A DNA stretch of 64,000 nt from Streptomyces sp. QL37 (GCF_002941025.1 NZ_PTJS01000001.1:744001-808000), one strand, 5' to 3'. Shown: positions 43,735-53,600, counted from the first letter of the stretch. Translations and numbers: made by a program. The notes: generated by a model from the sequence alone, not told the origin.

Positions 43735-44010
43735 TCAGCGGGGGCGCGGGGCGCTGTCCCGAGGCCTGCGGCGCTGCGGATCGAGGAGCTGCCCCGCCAT
43801 CCCCGCCACCACGAGCCCGGCGGCGATGAGGAGACCGTGCCCGATGACGATGCCGGACACCAGGCCGACGATTCCGACGGTGAGCCAGAGCCAGGTGCTG
43901 CTGGGCCGCTCCCCGCTCGCAGCGTTGCGCACCGGGCCGCCGTTGCTTTCGGGGCGGTCACTGCCGAGCCGGTCCTCGGTGCCGCGCAGCCGCTCGTCGT
44001 GATGGGGCAT
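43735..44010 (-). CDS. Small membrane protein, unknown (91 aa)
   Basis: A 91-residue protein. A charged N-terminal 40 residues (MPHHDERLRGTEDRLGSD) is followed by two membrane helices (TWLWLTVGIVGLVSGIVIG and GLLIAAGLVVAGMAGQLL) and a short basic tail. ATG at 44010 has GGGAGG nine bases upstream. No family is recognised with certainty; similar small DUF3040-like proteins are common in actinomycetes. It diverges from the two-component genes. Confidence 0.7.
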   Translation of the reverse strand: MPHHDERLRGTEDRLGSDRPESNGGPVRNAASGERPSSTWLWLTVGIVGLVSGIVIGHGLLIAAGLVVAGMAGQLLDPQRRRPRDSAPRPR

Positions 44011-44223
44011 GGTGACTCCCTCCCGGATCAGATCCGTTGGGCCGGACTCCATCGTCCGGGGGTACGGGTGCCCGGGGCCATCGGGGCTGACACCCATCTC
44101 CGGGGGGTGCCGCCCTGTACACGGGCCCACGGCGGGGCGGTCATCGGTCACTCGCCGCCGCCGACCGGCGATAGTGGGTGCAGGCACTCACCAGTGCACC
44201 CGTCCGAAGGAGGCCGTGCGGTC

Positions 44224-45177
44224 TTGTCCCTGTTCTGGCGCATCTTCCTGCTCAACGCCGCGGTGCTGGTCGCCGCCGGGGCCCTGCTGCTGCTCGGCCC
44301 GATCACCGTCTCCGCCCCGGTGGTGCTGACCGAGGCCCTCATCCTGGCCGGTGGGATGGCCCTGATGCTCGGCGCGAACGCATTCCTCCTGCGCCTGGGG
44401 CTCGCTCCGCTCCAACGGGTCACCAGGGCGATGACGACCATCGACCTGCTGAGCCCGCGGCCGCGTCCCGAGGTCGCCGGCGAGGGTGAGGTCGCGGCCC
44501 TGATCGAGACGTTCAACAGCATGCTCGACCGGCTGGAGGCGGAGCGCGCGACGAGCAGCGCCCGGGCCCTCTGGGCCCAGGAGGCCGAACGCCGCCGGGT
44601 CGCGCAGGAGTTGCACGACGAGGTCGGCCAGACCCTGACCGCGGTCCTGCTGGAGCTGAAACGGGTCACCGGTCATGCTCCGGAGCCGCTGCGCGAGGAA
44701 CTCACCCAGGTCCAGGAGATCACCCGGGGCAGCCTCGACGAGATCCGCCGGATCGCGCGCCGGCTGCGCCCCGGGGTGCTGGAGGAGCTGGGACTCGTCA
44801 GCGCGCTGACAGCTCTGACGACCGAGACACCGACGCCGAAGGGGCTGACCATCAGACGGCGGACGGAGAAGGATCTGCCCCAGCTCGGCGAGGAGGCGGA
44901 GCTCGTCGTCTACCGCATCGCCCAGGAGGCGGTCACGAACACCGTCCGGCACGCCCGGGCCACCTTGCTCGAGATCTCCCTGCTCCGCAGCCCCGGCGGG
45001 GTGGAGCTGCGTATCCGTGACGACGGCCGCGGCCTCGGGGACGCCCCGGAGGGCGCCGGCCTGCGCGGCATGCGCGAACGCGCTCTGCTCATCGGCGCTG
45101 CACTCACTCTCGGTACCGGTGCCACGGGCGGCACGGACGTACGCCTCGATGTGCCCGTACGGAACGGAGGCGCCTGA
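44224..45177 (+). CDS. Sensor histidine kinase, NarL type (HisKA_3)
   Basis: A 317-residue membrane kinase. Two N-terminal helices with almost no external loop (FLLNAAVLVAAGALLLLG and ALILAGGMALMLGANAF) are followed by a HAMP-like linker. The dimerisation/phosphoacceptor box is RRRVAQELHDEVGQTL, and the ATPase domain has YRIAQEAVTNTVRHARA (N box) and IRDDGRGLGD with GLRGMRERA (G boxes). The start is most likely TTG at 44224, 10 nt after GGAGG; GTG at 44194 is an alternative. It is followed after 2 nt by its response regulator. The small extracellular part suggests it senses a membrane signal. Confidence 0.92.
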   Translation: MSLFWRIFLLNAAVLVAAGALLLLGPITVSAPVVLTEALILAGGMALMLGANAFLLRLGLAPLQRVTRAMTTIDLLSPRPRPEVAGEGEVAALIETFNSMLDRLEAERATSSARALWAQEAERRRVAQELHDEVGQTLTAVLLELKRVTGHAPEPLREELTQVQEITRGSLDEIRRIARRLRPGVLEELGLVSALTALTTETPTPKGLTIRRRTEKDLPQLGEEAELVVYRIAQEAVTNTVRHARATLLEISLLRSPGGVELRIRDDGRGLGDAPEGAGLRGMRERALLIGAALTLGTGATGGTDVRLDVPVRNGGA

Positions 45178-45179
45178 TC

Positions 45180-45851
45180 ATGTCCCACTCCCCCACCGGG
45201 TCCGGGAAGACCCGCATCCTGCTCGCCGACGACCACGCCCTGGTCCGACGCGGTGTGCGGCTGATCCTCGACGGCGAGCCGGACCTCCAGGTCGTCGCCG
45301 AGGCGGGTGACGGCGCCGAGGCCATCGAGATGGCGCGCGCGGAGCGGCCCGACCTGGCCGTCCTGGACATCGCGATGCCGCGCCTGACCGGCCTTCAGGC
45401 AGCCCGTGAGCTGTCCCGCGTCATGCCGGACCTGCGCATCCTGATGCTCACCATGTACGACAACGAGCAGTACTTCTTCGAGGCGCTGAAGGCCGGCGCC
45501 TCGGGTTTCGTGCTGAAGTCCGTCGCCGACCGGGATCTCGTCGAGGCGTGCCGGGCGGCCATGCGCGACGAGCCGTTCCTCTATCCGGGCGCGGTGACCG
45601 CCCTGATCCGGAACTATCTGCACCGGGTCAGGGACGGCGGCGACGTCCCGGAGCGGGCGATCACCGAGCGAGAGGAGGAGATCCTCAAACTGGTCGCCGA
45701 GGGGCACTCGTCGAAGGAGATCGCGGGCATGCTCGTGATCAGCGTCAAGACCGTCGAGCGGCACCGGGCCAATCTGCTGCAGAAGCTGGGACTCCGCGAC
45801 CGTCTGGAGCTGACCCGGTACGCGATCCGGGCCGGGCTGATCGAGCCGTAG
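45180..45851 (+). CDS. Response regulator, NarL/LuxR family
   Basis: A 223-residue regulator. The receiver domain starts RILLADDHALVRRGVRLIL and carries the phosphoacceptor in LAVLDIAMPRLTG. The LuxR HTH is ITEREEEILKLVAEGHSSKE and KTVERHRANLLQKLGLRDR. It is paired with the kinase directly upstream and converges with the P450 gene. Targets are unknown. Confidence 0.95.
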   Translation: MSHSPTGSGKTRILLADDHALVRRGVRLILDGEPDLQVVAEAGDGAEAIEMARAERPDLAVLDIAMPRLTGLQAARELSRVMPDLRILMLTMYDNEQYFFEALKAGASGFVLKSVADRDLVEACRAAMRDEPFLYPGAVTALIRNYLHRVRDGGDVPERAITEREEEILKLVAEGHSSKEIAGMLVISVKTVERHRANLLQKLGLRDRLELTRYAIRAGLIEP

Positions 45852-45875
45852 CGCGGTTCGGTCCGGACAGCGGCG

Positions 45876-47099
45876 TCAGACGCTCGCCGGCCGCAGCACC
45901 ACCGGCAGCTCCCGGTGACCGTTGGCGATGAACGAGGCCTGAGGGACGAGCTGTTCCGGCGGTACCGCGAGGGCGATGTCCGGGAACGCGGCGAAGAGCG
46001 CCCGGAGGGCGATGTCGGCCTCCATGCGGCCGAGGGGCGCGCCGAGGCAGTAGTGGACGCCGTGGCCGAAGGCCAGGTGCTCGGACGACTCCCGTGCGGC
46101 GTCGAACTCGCAGGCGCTGTCGCCGTGGAGAGCGGGGTCGCGGCCGGCGGCGCCGAAGGCGAGCAGGATCGCGTCACCCTTTTCGATGCGGACGTCGCCG
46201 AGGTCGATGTCCTCGACCGCGTACCGCAGCGGCATGTGCATGATCGGCGCTTCGAGCCGGAGGGTCTCTTCGGTCACGTCGCCCCAGCCGATCGCTCCGG
46301 CCCGGAGCAGCGCGAGCTGGTCCGGGTGGGTCATCAGGGCGAGAGCGGCCTTGGATATGAGGTTGACCGCCGTCTCCGAACCGGCGCCGATCATCAGGAT
46401 CAGGGTGGAGACGAGCTGTTCCTCGTCCAGCTTCGCCTCGCCGTCGCGGGCACCGATCAGGGCGCTGGTCATGTCCTCGCCCGGCTCGGCACGCTTGGCC
46501 GCGATCAGGGCCGCCATGCAGCCGAACAGGTCACCGTAGTCCGCCGCCGCCTGCTCGGGCGTGGCCCCGGTGTCCAAGGCCGCGTCGATGACCCGCCGCA
46601 TCCAGGGGCGCATGCCGGCCGGCACACCGAAGAGGTCACAGATGACCTCGGTGGGTATGACGTACGCGAACCGGGCACGCAGGTCGACGCTCTCCCCGCG
46701 GGGGACCTCACCGAGTTCCGCGACGAGCCGGTCCACGAGAGCCTGTACGAGGGGACGCAGCGCCTCGGTGCGGCGTGGGGTGAACGCCGAGGAGATGAGG
46801 TTGCGCAGCCTGCGGTGCTCGGAGCCGTACGAGGTGAAGGCGCTCACCACGCGGACCCAGGCGTTGAGGGGCCAGTCCTCGGGTACGGCGCCGAGGGCCG
46901 GCCAGTGCTGCCGGGGGTCGCGGGACACCCGCCGGTCGGCGGCGAGTTGTTTGATCGTGTCGTGCCGTGTCACCGACCAGGCCGTGACCCCGCCGGGGAG
47001 TGACACCGGCGTCGCGGAGCCTCGGGTGCGGAGACTGGCGGCCTCCGCGTGGAGATCGGCGCCGGTGGGGTCGAGCACGGGACAGCTCCTGGTTGCCAT
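45876..47099 (-). CDS. Cytochrome P450
   Basis: A 407-residue soluble bacterial P450 monooxygenase. The I-helix oxygen-activation motif is [11 protein letters not shown], the K-helix ExxR is ETLRLEAP, and the heme-thiolate loop is [18 protein letters not shown] at 47099 follows GAAGGAGA, and an upstream in-frame start is not needed. No ferredoxin gene is adjacent. The acid-alcohol pair expected in the I-helix (Glu-Thr) is present. It may belong to secondary metabolism or act on small terpenoid or polyketide compounds; substrate unknown. It is about 2 kb from the tetramate cluster but on the opposite strand, so membership is doubtful. Confidence 0.94.
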   Translation of the reverse strand: MATRSCPVLDPTGADLHAEAASLRTRGSATPVSLPGGVTAWSVTRHDTIKQLAADRRVSRDPRQHWPALGAVPEDWPLNAWVRVVSAFTSYGSEHRRLRNLISSAFTPRRTEALRPLVQALVDRLVAELGEVPRGESVDLRARFAYVIPTEVICDLFGVPAGMRPWMRRVIDAALDTGATPEQAAADYGDLFGCMAALIAAKRAEPGEDMTSALIGARDGEAKLDEEQLVSTLILMIGAGSETAVNLISKAALALMTHPDQLALLRAGAIGWGDVTEETLRLEAPIMHMPLRYAVEDIDLGDVRIEKGDAILLAFGAAGRDPALHGDSACEFDAARESSEHLAFGHGVHYCLGAPLGRMEADIALRALFAAFPDIALAVPPEQLVPQASFIANGHRELPVVLRPASV

Positions 47100-47337
47100 C
47101 TGCTCTCCTTCGTGCGGCGAATTCGAAGCCAACCACCGCACGCAGAAGCGCAGTTGACGCCCCGGTACGGTGCGGCGAAGAGTCGTCCAGGATGCTCACG
47201 CCACGGCATCGGCCGCAAGACGGCCTGGCGGTACACGCAGGGTGACTCACTCCGGACGGACACGGCGGCCTCGGGAGTGACTACGACCACGCTGTGCGTT
47301 TCATAGGATTCTCACCCAGTGCGCCTACGGTTCTCTC

Positions 47338-48255
47338 GTGACCCAGACGACCCCGCCCGGCTGGCATCCAGACCCCGGGCACTCAGGAATCGGCCCCCTT
47401 CATGAACGCTGGTGGGACGGGAGCCGCTGGACCGACCAGCTCCGGATACCCCCCGCGACGGTCCGGCGCCGCCGCATGCGCATCGGCGCGGGCATAGCCG
47501 CCGGCATCGTCGTACTCGCGGCCGTCGGTGGCGGCGGGTACCTGCTGGGCGACAGCTCGGGCGACCGCGCCGACACCGCGTCCACGGACTCCGCCCCCTC
47601 AGGAGGCCCACGTCTGCCCGGCGCCCCGGACGGCGGCGGTCAGGACGGCGGCGGGAGCGGCGGCCAGGACGACGACGACGGGGGCCGTAGCCCCGATCAG
47701 CAGATGCCGCAGACCGAGGACGGGTACGCCACCGACGCGGCCAGCGGCATAAGCATCCCCGTACCGGACGGCTGGACCGGCCAGTCCGGACCGGTCGGCG
47801 CGGGGGTGACGACCGGCGAGTACGCCTGCCCCGGCGACGAGTCCGAGAAGTGCGTGCGTGGCGGGGTGTTCTCCGCGCCGGCTCAGGCCCTGAAGGTCGA
47901 GGCGACCACGGCGAAGGCCGCGGCGGAGGCCGACATCAAGGCCAACGCCGAGGAGTCGTACGGCGAGAAGATCTACGGCGGCATCACCTCTCACGAGGAG
48001 CTCAAGTCCGGGGCCGTCACGGTCGCCGGGCAGAAGGGCTATCAGGTGCGCTGGAAGGTGGTGACGAAGAACGGCGACGACGGATACGTCGAGTCGCTCG
48101 CGTTCCCGTCCCCCAACGTCGACGGCATGCTGGTGGTTGTCCGCTCGGGCTTCGACGTCAACGCCGAGGCGCCGAAGCTCTCGGTGCTGGACGACATCAC
48201 CAAGGGCATCAAGGAAGCGGAGGGCGCCGGTTCCGGCACGGGTGAGACCGCCTGA
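47338..48255 (+). CDS. DUF2510 membrane-anchored protein
   Basis: A 305-residue protein. The N-terminal DUF2510 module is PPGWHPDPGHSGIGPLHERW followed by WDGSRWTDQLR. A single membrane helix follows (AGIAAGIVVLAAVGGGGYLL), then a 60-residue Gly/Asp/Ser-rich linker and an external domain (from SGISIPVPDGWTGQSG) with a Cys pair (EYACPGDESEKC). The external part resembles lipoprotein LpqN/PsbP-like domains. GTG at 47338 is the first codon of the module. Function unknown. It diverges from the P450 gene. Confidence 0.85.
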   Translation: MTQTTPPGWHPDPGHSGIGPLHERWWDGSRWTDQLRIPPATVRRRRMRIGAGIAAGIVVLAAVGGGGYLLGDSSGDRADTASTDSAPSGGPRLPGAPDGGGQDGGGSGGQDDDDGGRSPDQQMPQTEDGYATDAASGISIPVPDGWTGQSGPVGAGVTTGEYACPGDESEKCVRGGVFSAPAQALKVEATTAKAAAEADIKANAEESYGEKIYGGITSHEELKSGAVTVAGQKGYQVRWKVVTKNGDDGYVESLAFPSPNVDGMLVVVRSGFDVNAEAPKLSVLDDITKGIKEAEGAGSGTGETA

Positions 48256-48275
48256 GTGACCCGATCACGGACGGA

Positions 48276-48303
48276 GGCCGTACCGGGGAGTCCCGGTACG
48301 GCC
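48276..48303 (+). terminator. Hairpin terminator after the DUF2510 gene
   Basis: A perfect 12-bp stem (GGCCGTACCGGG and complement) with a 4-nt loop, 21 nt past the stop. Confidence 0.7.
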
Positions 48304-48329
48304 TGGCGTGCGTACGTCTTGACCGCCGC

Positions 48330-48720
48330 TCACGGCATGCGGTCCGGCAGGGGAGCGATTGCCGCTCGCTCACAGGCGAGCGGGGTGCACCTTCGAACGA
48401 TCCCCGAGGCACGGGCCGTCTGCAGGCCGGCGCCGATATCGATTCCCAACTGCTCCGCCGGCAGTCCGAGGTCGGTGAAGGAGGCGTGTCCGGCTCCTTC
48501 CACCACGAGCCACCGCTTCCCCCCGGTCAGGCGCTGCCAGTCGCGTTCCCAGGTGGCGTCGCCACCGCTCCCCGGGCTGTACTGAGCCTGCCTGCCCAGG
48601 AACAGGAACGGCCGGGACAGGCCGCTGTCCGGGATCGGGACCTGGGCCGAGCCGTCTACGTCGGTTCCCACGCGCACCCGTGCGTCGGTTCGATCGCCCG
48701 CATCGTTGACGGGTCGCCGG
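48330..48720 (-). pseudogene. Alpha/beta hydrolase (PAF-acetylhydrolase-like) C-terminal remnant
   Basis: The frame from about 48710 leftwards encodes the C-terminal part of a lipase/PAF-acetylhydrolase-like alpha/beta hydrolase: VGTDVDGSAQVPIPDSGLSR, PFLFLGRQ, WQRLTGGKRWLVVEGAGHAS and FTDLGLPAEQLGID, including the acid and catalytic His regions. The N-terminal half with the GxSxG nucleophile is missing, and upstream sequence in the same frame has no similarity. The C-terminus also departs early into ERAAIAPLPDRMP. It is read as a decaying gene fragment, not a functional enzyme. Confidence 0.75.
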
Positions 48721-49137
48721 GCCGGTGGGCCTGTATACCCGGGCAATTCTCTCCTTGCGGGCTCCTGTGCGGTCCGGCCGCCCGAGTTGTACGGCTCGTG
48801 TACCGTCCCGTGGCCCCACACGCGCTCCCACGGGGCGATGGTTTCGGGCATATCCGCCGGGCCCGGGACCCGCGGTAACCGCTCTCCGCACGGGTGGCGA
48901 CCGGCATGACCGGCGCCGCCCACGCGAATGCGGAATCGTTACTTCCGGTCACCGGCACCCCGTGCCCTCCACCCCGCCCCACGCGCACCGAACAATGAAA
49001 AGAACTTCTTCTTATAAATTACCCTCGCGCGCCCCCCTTGGCGCGCTGGCCAGAAAACGCCGTCCACCCATTCACGGCCCCTCACGTCCGCTGCTACTCT
49101 GCGAACTCCCTATTCGGATGTGATGGAGATTCTCCGC
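48721..49137. other. Region upstream of the tetramate cluster
   Basis: About 417 nt between the hydrolase remnant and ftdA. An AT-rich patch around 48995-49022 (GAAAAGAACTTCTTCTTATA) stands out from the rest of the window and is the likeliest promoter zone for the ftd operon. GGAGATTCTCC at 49124-49134 is an 11-bp inverted repeat covering the ftdA ribosome site. No gene is recognised. Confidence 0.45.
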
Positions 49138-50043
49138 ATGGAAGATCGACCCGATACGGGGTCGCTGCCGGCGAATGCGTGGACCACCGGCGCGTCCGCC
49201 CGCGAGTGTCTCCGCTATGCCGCGTACCCGATTTTGCTCCTTTCCGCAGTCTGGCTCTTCACCTCGGTTCTGCGCTTCGACTGGGACCGGGGCCGGGCCG
49301 TCCAGCTCTTCCTGATCGGCACCATCGTCTATCTCGCGGCGCTGGAGCGGCTGATCCCGCACCGGACCGACTGGCACCCGAGCGGCCGGGAACTGTGCTG
49401 GTACGCAGCCTATTTCGGGTTCACCATGGCCGGCGCCGTGCTCGGCCAGTCGGTCGTCGCGGCCGTTCTGGCCGCGACCCCCGTCACGGGACCGGGGCTC
49501 ACGCTCGGGGCCGAGGTGCCCCTCGCGCTGCTGGCCTCCTCACTGACCGGCTACCTCGCCCACCGCTGGGCGCATTCCAATCGGTGGCTGTGGAAGGTAC
49601 ACGGAATTCATCACGTCCCGGGAAAAGTGAACGTCGCCAATAACGGGGTCAACCACCTACTGGATGTCGCCTTCAAACAGGGCACGGTCCAATTGACACT
49701 GGGATTTCTCGGATTCTCCGCCGACTGCCTTTTCGCGGTGGCGCTCTTCACCCTTGTCCAAGGCTATTTCGTGCACGCGAACGTGGACGTCCGACTCGGT
49801 CCGCTCCACCATGTCCTGGCCAGCCCCGAGCAACACCGGCTGCACCACAGCGCCGACCTGGCCGAGGCCGGTCACTTCGGCGTGGACCTCTCGGTCTGGG
49901 ACCGCCTCTTCGGCAGTTTCACCTGGCGACCGGAGCGCCGCCCGGCGACCGTCGGTGTCAAGGACCCCGCCACGTTCCCGGAGACCGGCTCGATCGTCGC
50001 CAGCCTGCTCCACCCCGTGCGCCGCCCGCCCCACACCGCGTAG
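49138..50043 (+). CDS. ftdA: Sterol desaturase/fatty-acid hydroxylase family protein of the PTM cluster
   Basis: A 301-residue di-iron membrane oxygenase. Four hydrophobic helices carry the histidine boxes AHRWAHSNRWLWKVHGIHHV and HANVDVRLGPLHHV...EQHRLHHS. This is the first gene of polycyclic tetramate macrolactam clusters, where the FtdA homologue hydroxylates the ornithine-derived part of the product (known for HSAF and frontalamides). ATG at 49138 has GGAG nine bases before it; ATG at 49123 and GTG at 49120 are in-frame alternatives. The last 71 bp of the gene plus 20 bp downstream are copied at 50109-50199. Confidence 0.9.
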   Translation: MEDRPDTGSLPANAWTTGASARECLRYAAYPILLLSAVWLFTSVLRFDWDRGRAVQLFLIGTIVYLAALERLIPHRTDWHPSGRELCWYAAYFGFTMAGAVLGQSVVAAVLAATPVTGPGLTLGAEVPLALLASSLTGYLAHRWAHSNRWLWKVHGIHHVPGKVNVANNGVNHLLDVAFKQGTVQLTLGFLGFSADCLFAVALFTLVQGYFVHANVDVRLGPLHHVLASPEQHRLHHSADLAEAGHFGVDLSVWDRLFGSFTWRPERRPATVGVKDPATFPETGSIVASLLHPVRRPPHTA

Positions 50044-50068
50044 TCCCCCTCACCGCGCACACCCGCTC

Positions 50069-50108
50069 CGTACCGCGACCTCCCGCCCCGTACCGCGACC
50101 TCCCGCCC
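50069..50108. repeat. Tandem duplication of a 20-mer
   Basis: CGTACCGCGACCTCCCGCCC occurs twice back to back (50069-50088 and 50089-50108), directly before the copied ftdA 3' end. It is the first element of the mosaic spacer. Confidence 0.9.
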
Positions 50109-50199
50109 CGTTCCCGGAGACCGGCTCGATCGTCGCCAGCCTGCTCCACCCCGTGCGCCGCCCGCCCCACACCGCGTAGTCCCCCTCACCGCGCACACC
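50109..50199 (+). repeat. Direct copy of the ftdA 3' end
   Basis: 91 bp identical to 49973-50063 (offset 136), comprising the last 24 codons of ftdA, its TAG stop and 20 bp of downstream DNA. The identity ends at CCGCGCACACC, an 11-mer also present inside ftdB at 51108-51118, where the next copied block begins. Confidence 0.93.
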
Positions 50200-50275
50200 G
50201 CGACCGGCACGATGATGACGATGGTCTCGAACCGCATCTCGCACTGCCTCGACTTCCGCGGCCCCAGCGTCTCGA
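50189..50275 (+). repeat. Direct copy of an internal ftdB KS segment
   Basis: 87 bp identical to 51108-51194 in ftdB, the KS region just before the active-site TACSS. It overlaps the previous copied block by 11 bp of shared sequence and the next by 12 bp (CCAGCGTCTCGA). Confidence 0.93.
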
Positions 50276-50586
50276 AGCCGAGGTCGGCGAACTGCAGGAT
50301 CTTGTAGTCCAGGGTGAAGGCGCCGATGAAGACGCCGACGTCCCGACCGGCCAGTTCGGCGGGCCGCTGCCCGCCGTCCTCCAGCGCCTCCCAGGACACC
50401 TCCAGGAGCTTGCGCTGCTGCGGGTCCATGTGCTCGGCCTCGCGCGGGCTGATCCCGAAGAACTGGGGGTCGAACTCGTCGAAGCCGTCGATGTAGCCGC
50501 CCCGGCCGCCGGTCAGCCGGCCCGGCTTGGCCCGGTCGCGGCTGCCGAGGGTCGTGGTGTCGTACCGGTCCGCCGGGGTGGGGACG
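50264..50586 (-). repeat. Inverted copy of early ftdB (323 bp)
   Basis: 323 bp that are the exact reverse complement of 50785-51107, codons ~43-150 of ftdB. A 60-residue open frame here is identical to the antisense frame of ftdB at 50875-51057, which confirms the match over that stretch. The two arms are separated by 198 bp, so an ftdA-ftdB transcript could form a very long stem spanning the ftdB start. Confidence 0.93.
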
Positions 50587-50646
50587 GCGCCTCGGTACGG
50601 GCCGGGCGGGGCCCCGCCCGGCCCGTACCGAGGCGCCGTCCCCACC
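50577..50646. repeat. 70-bp perfect palindrome before ftdB
   Basis: Two 35-bp arms with no spacer, centred between 50611 and 50612 (GCGGGG|CCCCGC). The right arm ends 10 nt before the ftdB ATG. Its outer ten bases (CGTCCCCACC) also occur at 50785-50794 in ftdB, the end of the inverted copy, giving a third microhomology junction. Confidence 0.93.
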
Positions 50647-50656
50647 GGATTGGACC

Positions 50657-53600
50657 ATGACGGACTCACCCAGCGCCGCCCACCGCGACAAGGTCGCCAT
50701 CATCGGTATCGGCTGCCGGCTCCCCGGACACGCGGGTGACCACCGGTCCTTCTGGCGCAATCTGATCGAAGGCCGGGACTGTCTCGTCCCCACCCCGGCG
50801 GACCGGTACGACACCACGACCCTCGGCAGCCGCGACCGGGCCAAGCCGGGCCGGCTGACCGGCGGCCGGGGCGGCTACATCGACGGCTTCGACGAGTTCG
50901 ACCCCCAGTTCTTCGGGATCAGCCCGCGCGAGGCCGAGCACATGGACCCGCAGCAGCGCAAGCTCCTGGAGGTGTCCTGGGAGGCGCTGGAGGACGGCGG
51001 GCAGCGGCCCGCCGAACTGGCCGGTCGGGACGTCGGCGTCTTCATCGGCGCCTTCACCCTGGACTACAAGATCCTGCAGTTCGCCGACCTCGGCTTCGAG
51101 ACGCTGGCCGCGCACACCGCGACCGGCACGATGATGACGATGGTCTCGAACCGCATCTCGCACTGCCTCGACTTCCGCGGCCCCAGCGTCTCGATCGACA
51201 CGGCGTGCAGCTCCTCCCTGGTCGCGGTCCACCTGGCCTGCCAGAGCCTGCAGCGCGGCGAGAGCGAACTCGCCCTGGCCGGCGGTACCCTGCTGCACCT
51301 CGCGCCGCAGTACACCATCGCCGAGACCAAGGGCGGCTTCCTCTCCCCCGACGGACGCTCCCGCGCCTTCGACGCCTCCGCCGACGGCTACGTACGGGCC
51401 GAGGGTGTCGGCGTCGTGGCGCTCAAGCGCCTCTCGGACGCGCTGCGCGACGGCGACCCGGTGCACGCCGTGGTGATCGGCAGCGGGGTGAACCAGGACG
51501 GACGCACCAACGGCATCACCGTGCCCAGCGCCGACGCCCAGGCCACGCTCATCGAGCGGGTCTGCGCCGAGGCGGGAGTGACACCGGGCAGCCTCCAGTA
51601 CGTCGAGGCGCACGGCACCTCCACCCCCGTCGGCGACCCGATCGAAGCGCGGGCGCTGGGCCGGGTGCTGGCGCAGGGCCGGGCGCCCGGGGCGCGGTGC
51701 TACGTCGGCTCGGTCAAGACCAACATCGGGCACACGGAGGCCACCGCCGGCGTCGCGGGCCTGATCAAGACGGCGCTGGCCCTCCGGCACCGCCGCATCC
51801 CACCGCACCTGAACCTCGAACAGCCCAACCCGGCCATCGACTTCGCCGCGCTCCCCTTCGAGATCCCGACCGCACCGGTCGACTGGCCGGAGCACGAGGG
51901 ACCCGCGCGGGCAGGCGTCAACTCCTTCGGCTTCGGCGGCACCAACGCCCACGTCCTGCTGGAGGAGGCGCCGCCCCGCCCGCCGGAGGAGCCGCGCGCG
52001 ACGGCCCGGACGCCCACCCGCTCGGTCCTCCCGCTGAGCGCCCGGCACGCGTCGGGCCCGGCCGAACTGGCCGCGGGCGTCCGCCGCGAACTTGCCGCCG
52101 GAGTGCCCCTCGCGGACCTCGGGCACACCCTGGCCCACCGCCGCCAGCACTTCGAGGAGCGCCTCGCCGTCGTCCACTCCCCCCTCGGCCCGCCCGGCTC
52201 CCTCGACGAGGTACTGGCCGCCTGCGAGCGCGGGGAGCAGCACCCCCGGGCCGTGCGGGGCCGCCTCCGGGAGCCCGGGGGGCAGCGGCTGGTGTGGGTG
52301 TTCACCGGCATGGGGCCGCAGTGGTGGGGCATGGGGCGCGAACTCCTGGACGCCGAGCCCGTGTTCCGGGAGGCGGTCGAGCGCTGCGACCGGGAGGTCC
52401 GGCGCCAGGCGGGCTGGTCGCTGCTCGACGAGCTGACCCGGCCCGAGGCGGAGTCCAGGATGGCCGAGACCTGGCTCGCCCAGCCCGCCAACTTCGCCGT
52501 CCAGGCGGGGCTCGCGGCGCTGTGGGAACACCACGGGGTGCGGCCGGACGCCGTCGTCGGGCACAGCACCGGCGAGATCGCGGCCTTCCACCAGGCCGGG
52601 GTGTACGGCCTGGAGGACGCCGTCCGGATCGCGCTGGCGCGCAGCGCCCTCCAGCACCGGCTCGCGGGCACCGGCGCGATGCTGGCGGCGAACCTGTCCG
52701 AGGAGGAGGCCGAGCGGCTGGTCCGCCCGTACCGGGACCACGTGTCGGTCGCCGCCGTGAACAGCCCGGCGTCGGTGACGCTGTCCGGGGACCGGGACAC
52801 CCTCGGGGAGCTCGCCGGGCGGCTGGAGCGGGAGCAGGTCTTCGCCCGGTTCCTCGACGTCGAAGTGCCGTACCACAGCGTGCGGATGGACCCGATCGAG
52901 GCCGAGCTGCACGAGGCGCTGGCCGGGATCGCGCCGCGCGCCGCCGGTCTCCCGCTGTATCTGACCGCCCGCGAGGGGCGTGCGCGGGGGCCGGAGCTGG
53001 ACGCCGCGTACTGGTGGGAGAACGTCCGGCGGCCCGTCCGGTTCCGTGCCGCGGTCGACCGGCTGGTCGACGACGGGTACACGCTGTTCCTGGAGATCGG
53101 TCCGCACCCGGTGCTCGGCCACTCGATCCGGGAGTCCCTGGAGGGCCGGGCCGTCGAGGGGGTGACGCTGCCGTCGATCCGGCGCCGGGAGGACGAGCCC
53201 GAGCGGTTCGCCCGCTCCCTCGCGGAGCTGTACACGCTGGGCGTCGACGTGGACTGGTCGGTGCTCCAGCCCGTGGGGCGGCCGGTGCCGCTGCCGGGCT
53301 ATCCGTGGCAGCGGGAGCGGTACTGGGTGGAGCCCGCGCCGGTGGAGCAGATCCGGCTCGGCCGGCTGGACCACCCGCTGCTCGGCCGGCGGACCTCCGC
53401 GCTGCAGCCGACCTGGGAGAGCCGCCTGGACACCGAGCGGCTGCCGTACCTGGCCGACCACCGGATCGAGGACAGCACGGTCTTCCCGGCCGCCGGGTAC
53501 CTGGAGATGGCCGCGCAGGCGGTCCGGGCGCTGACCGGCGGCGACACGGCGACCCTGGCCGACGTCGAGTTCTCCCGGGCCCTGTTCCTGCCCGACGGCG

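Noticed and set aside
45876..47099. P450 as a member of the PTM cluster
   Set aside because: PTM clusters usually carry a P450 (ftdF) downstream of ftdE. This one is on the opposite strand, about 2 kb upstream of ftdA and separated by a DUF2510 gene and a pseudogene.
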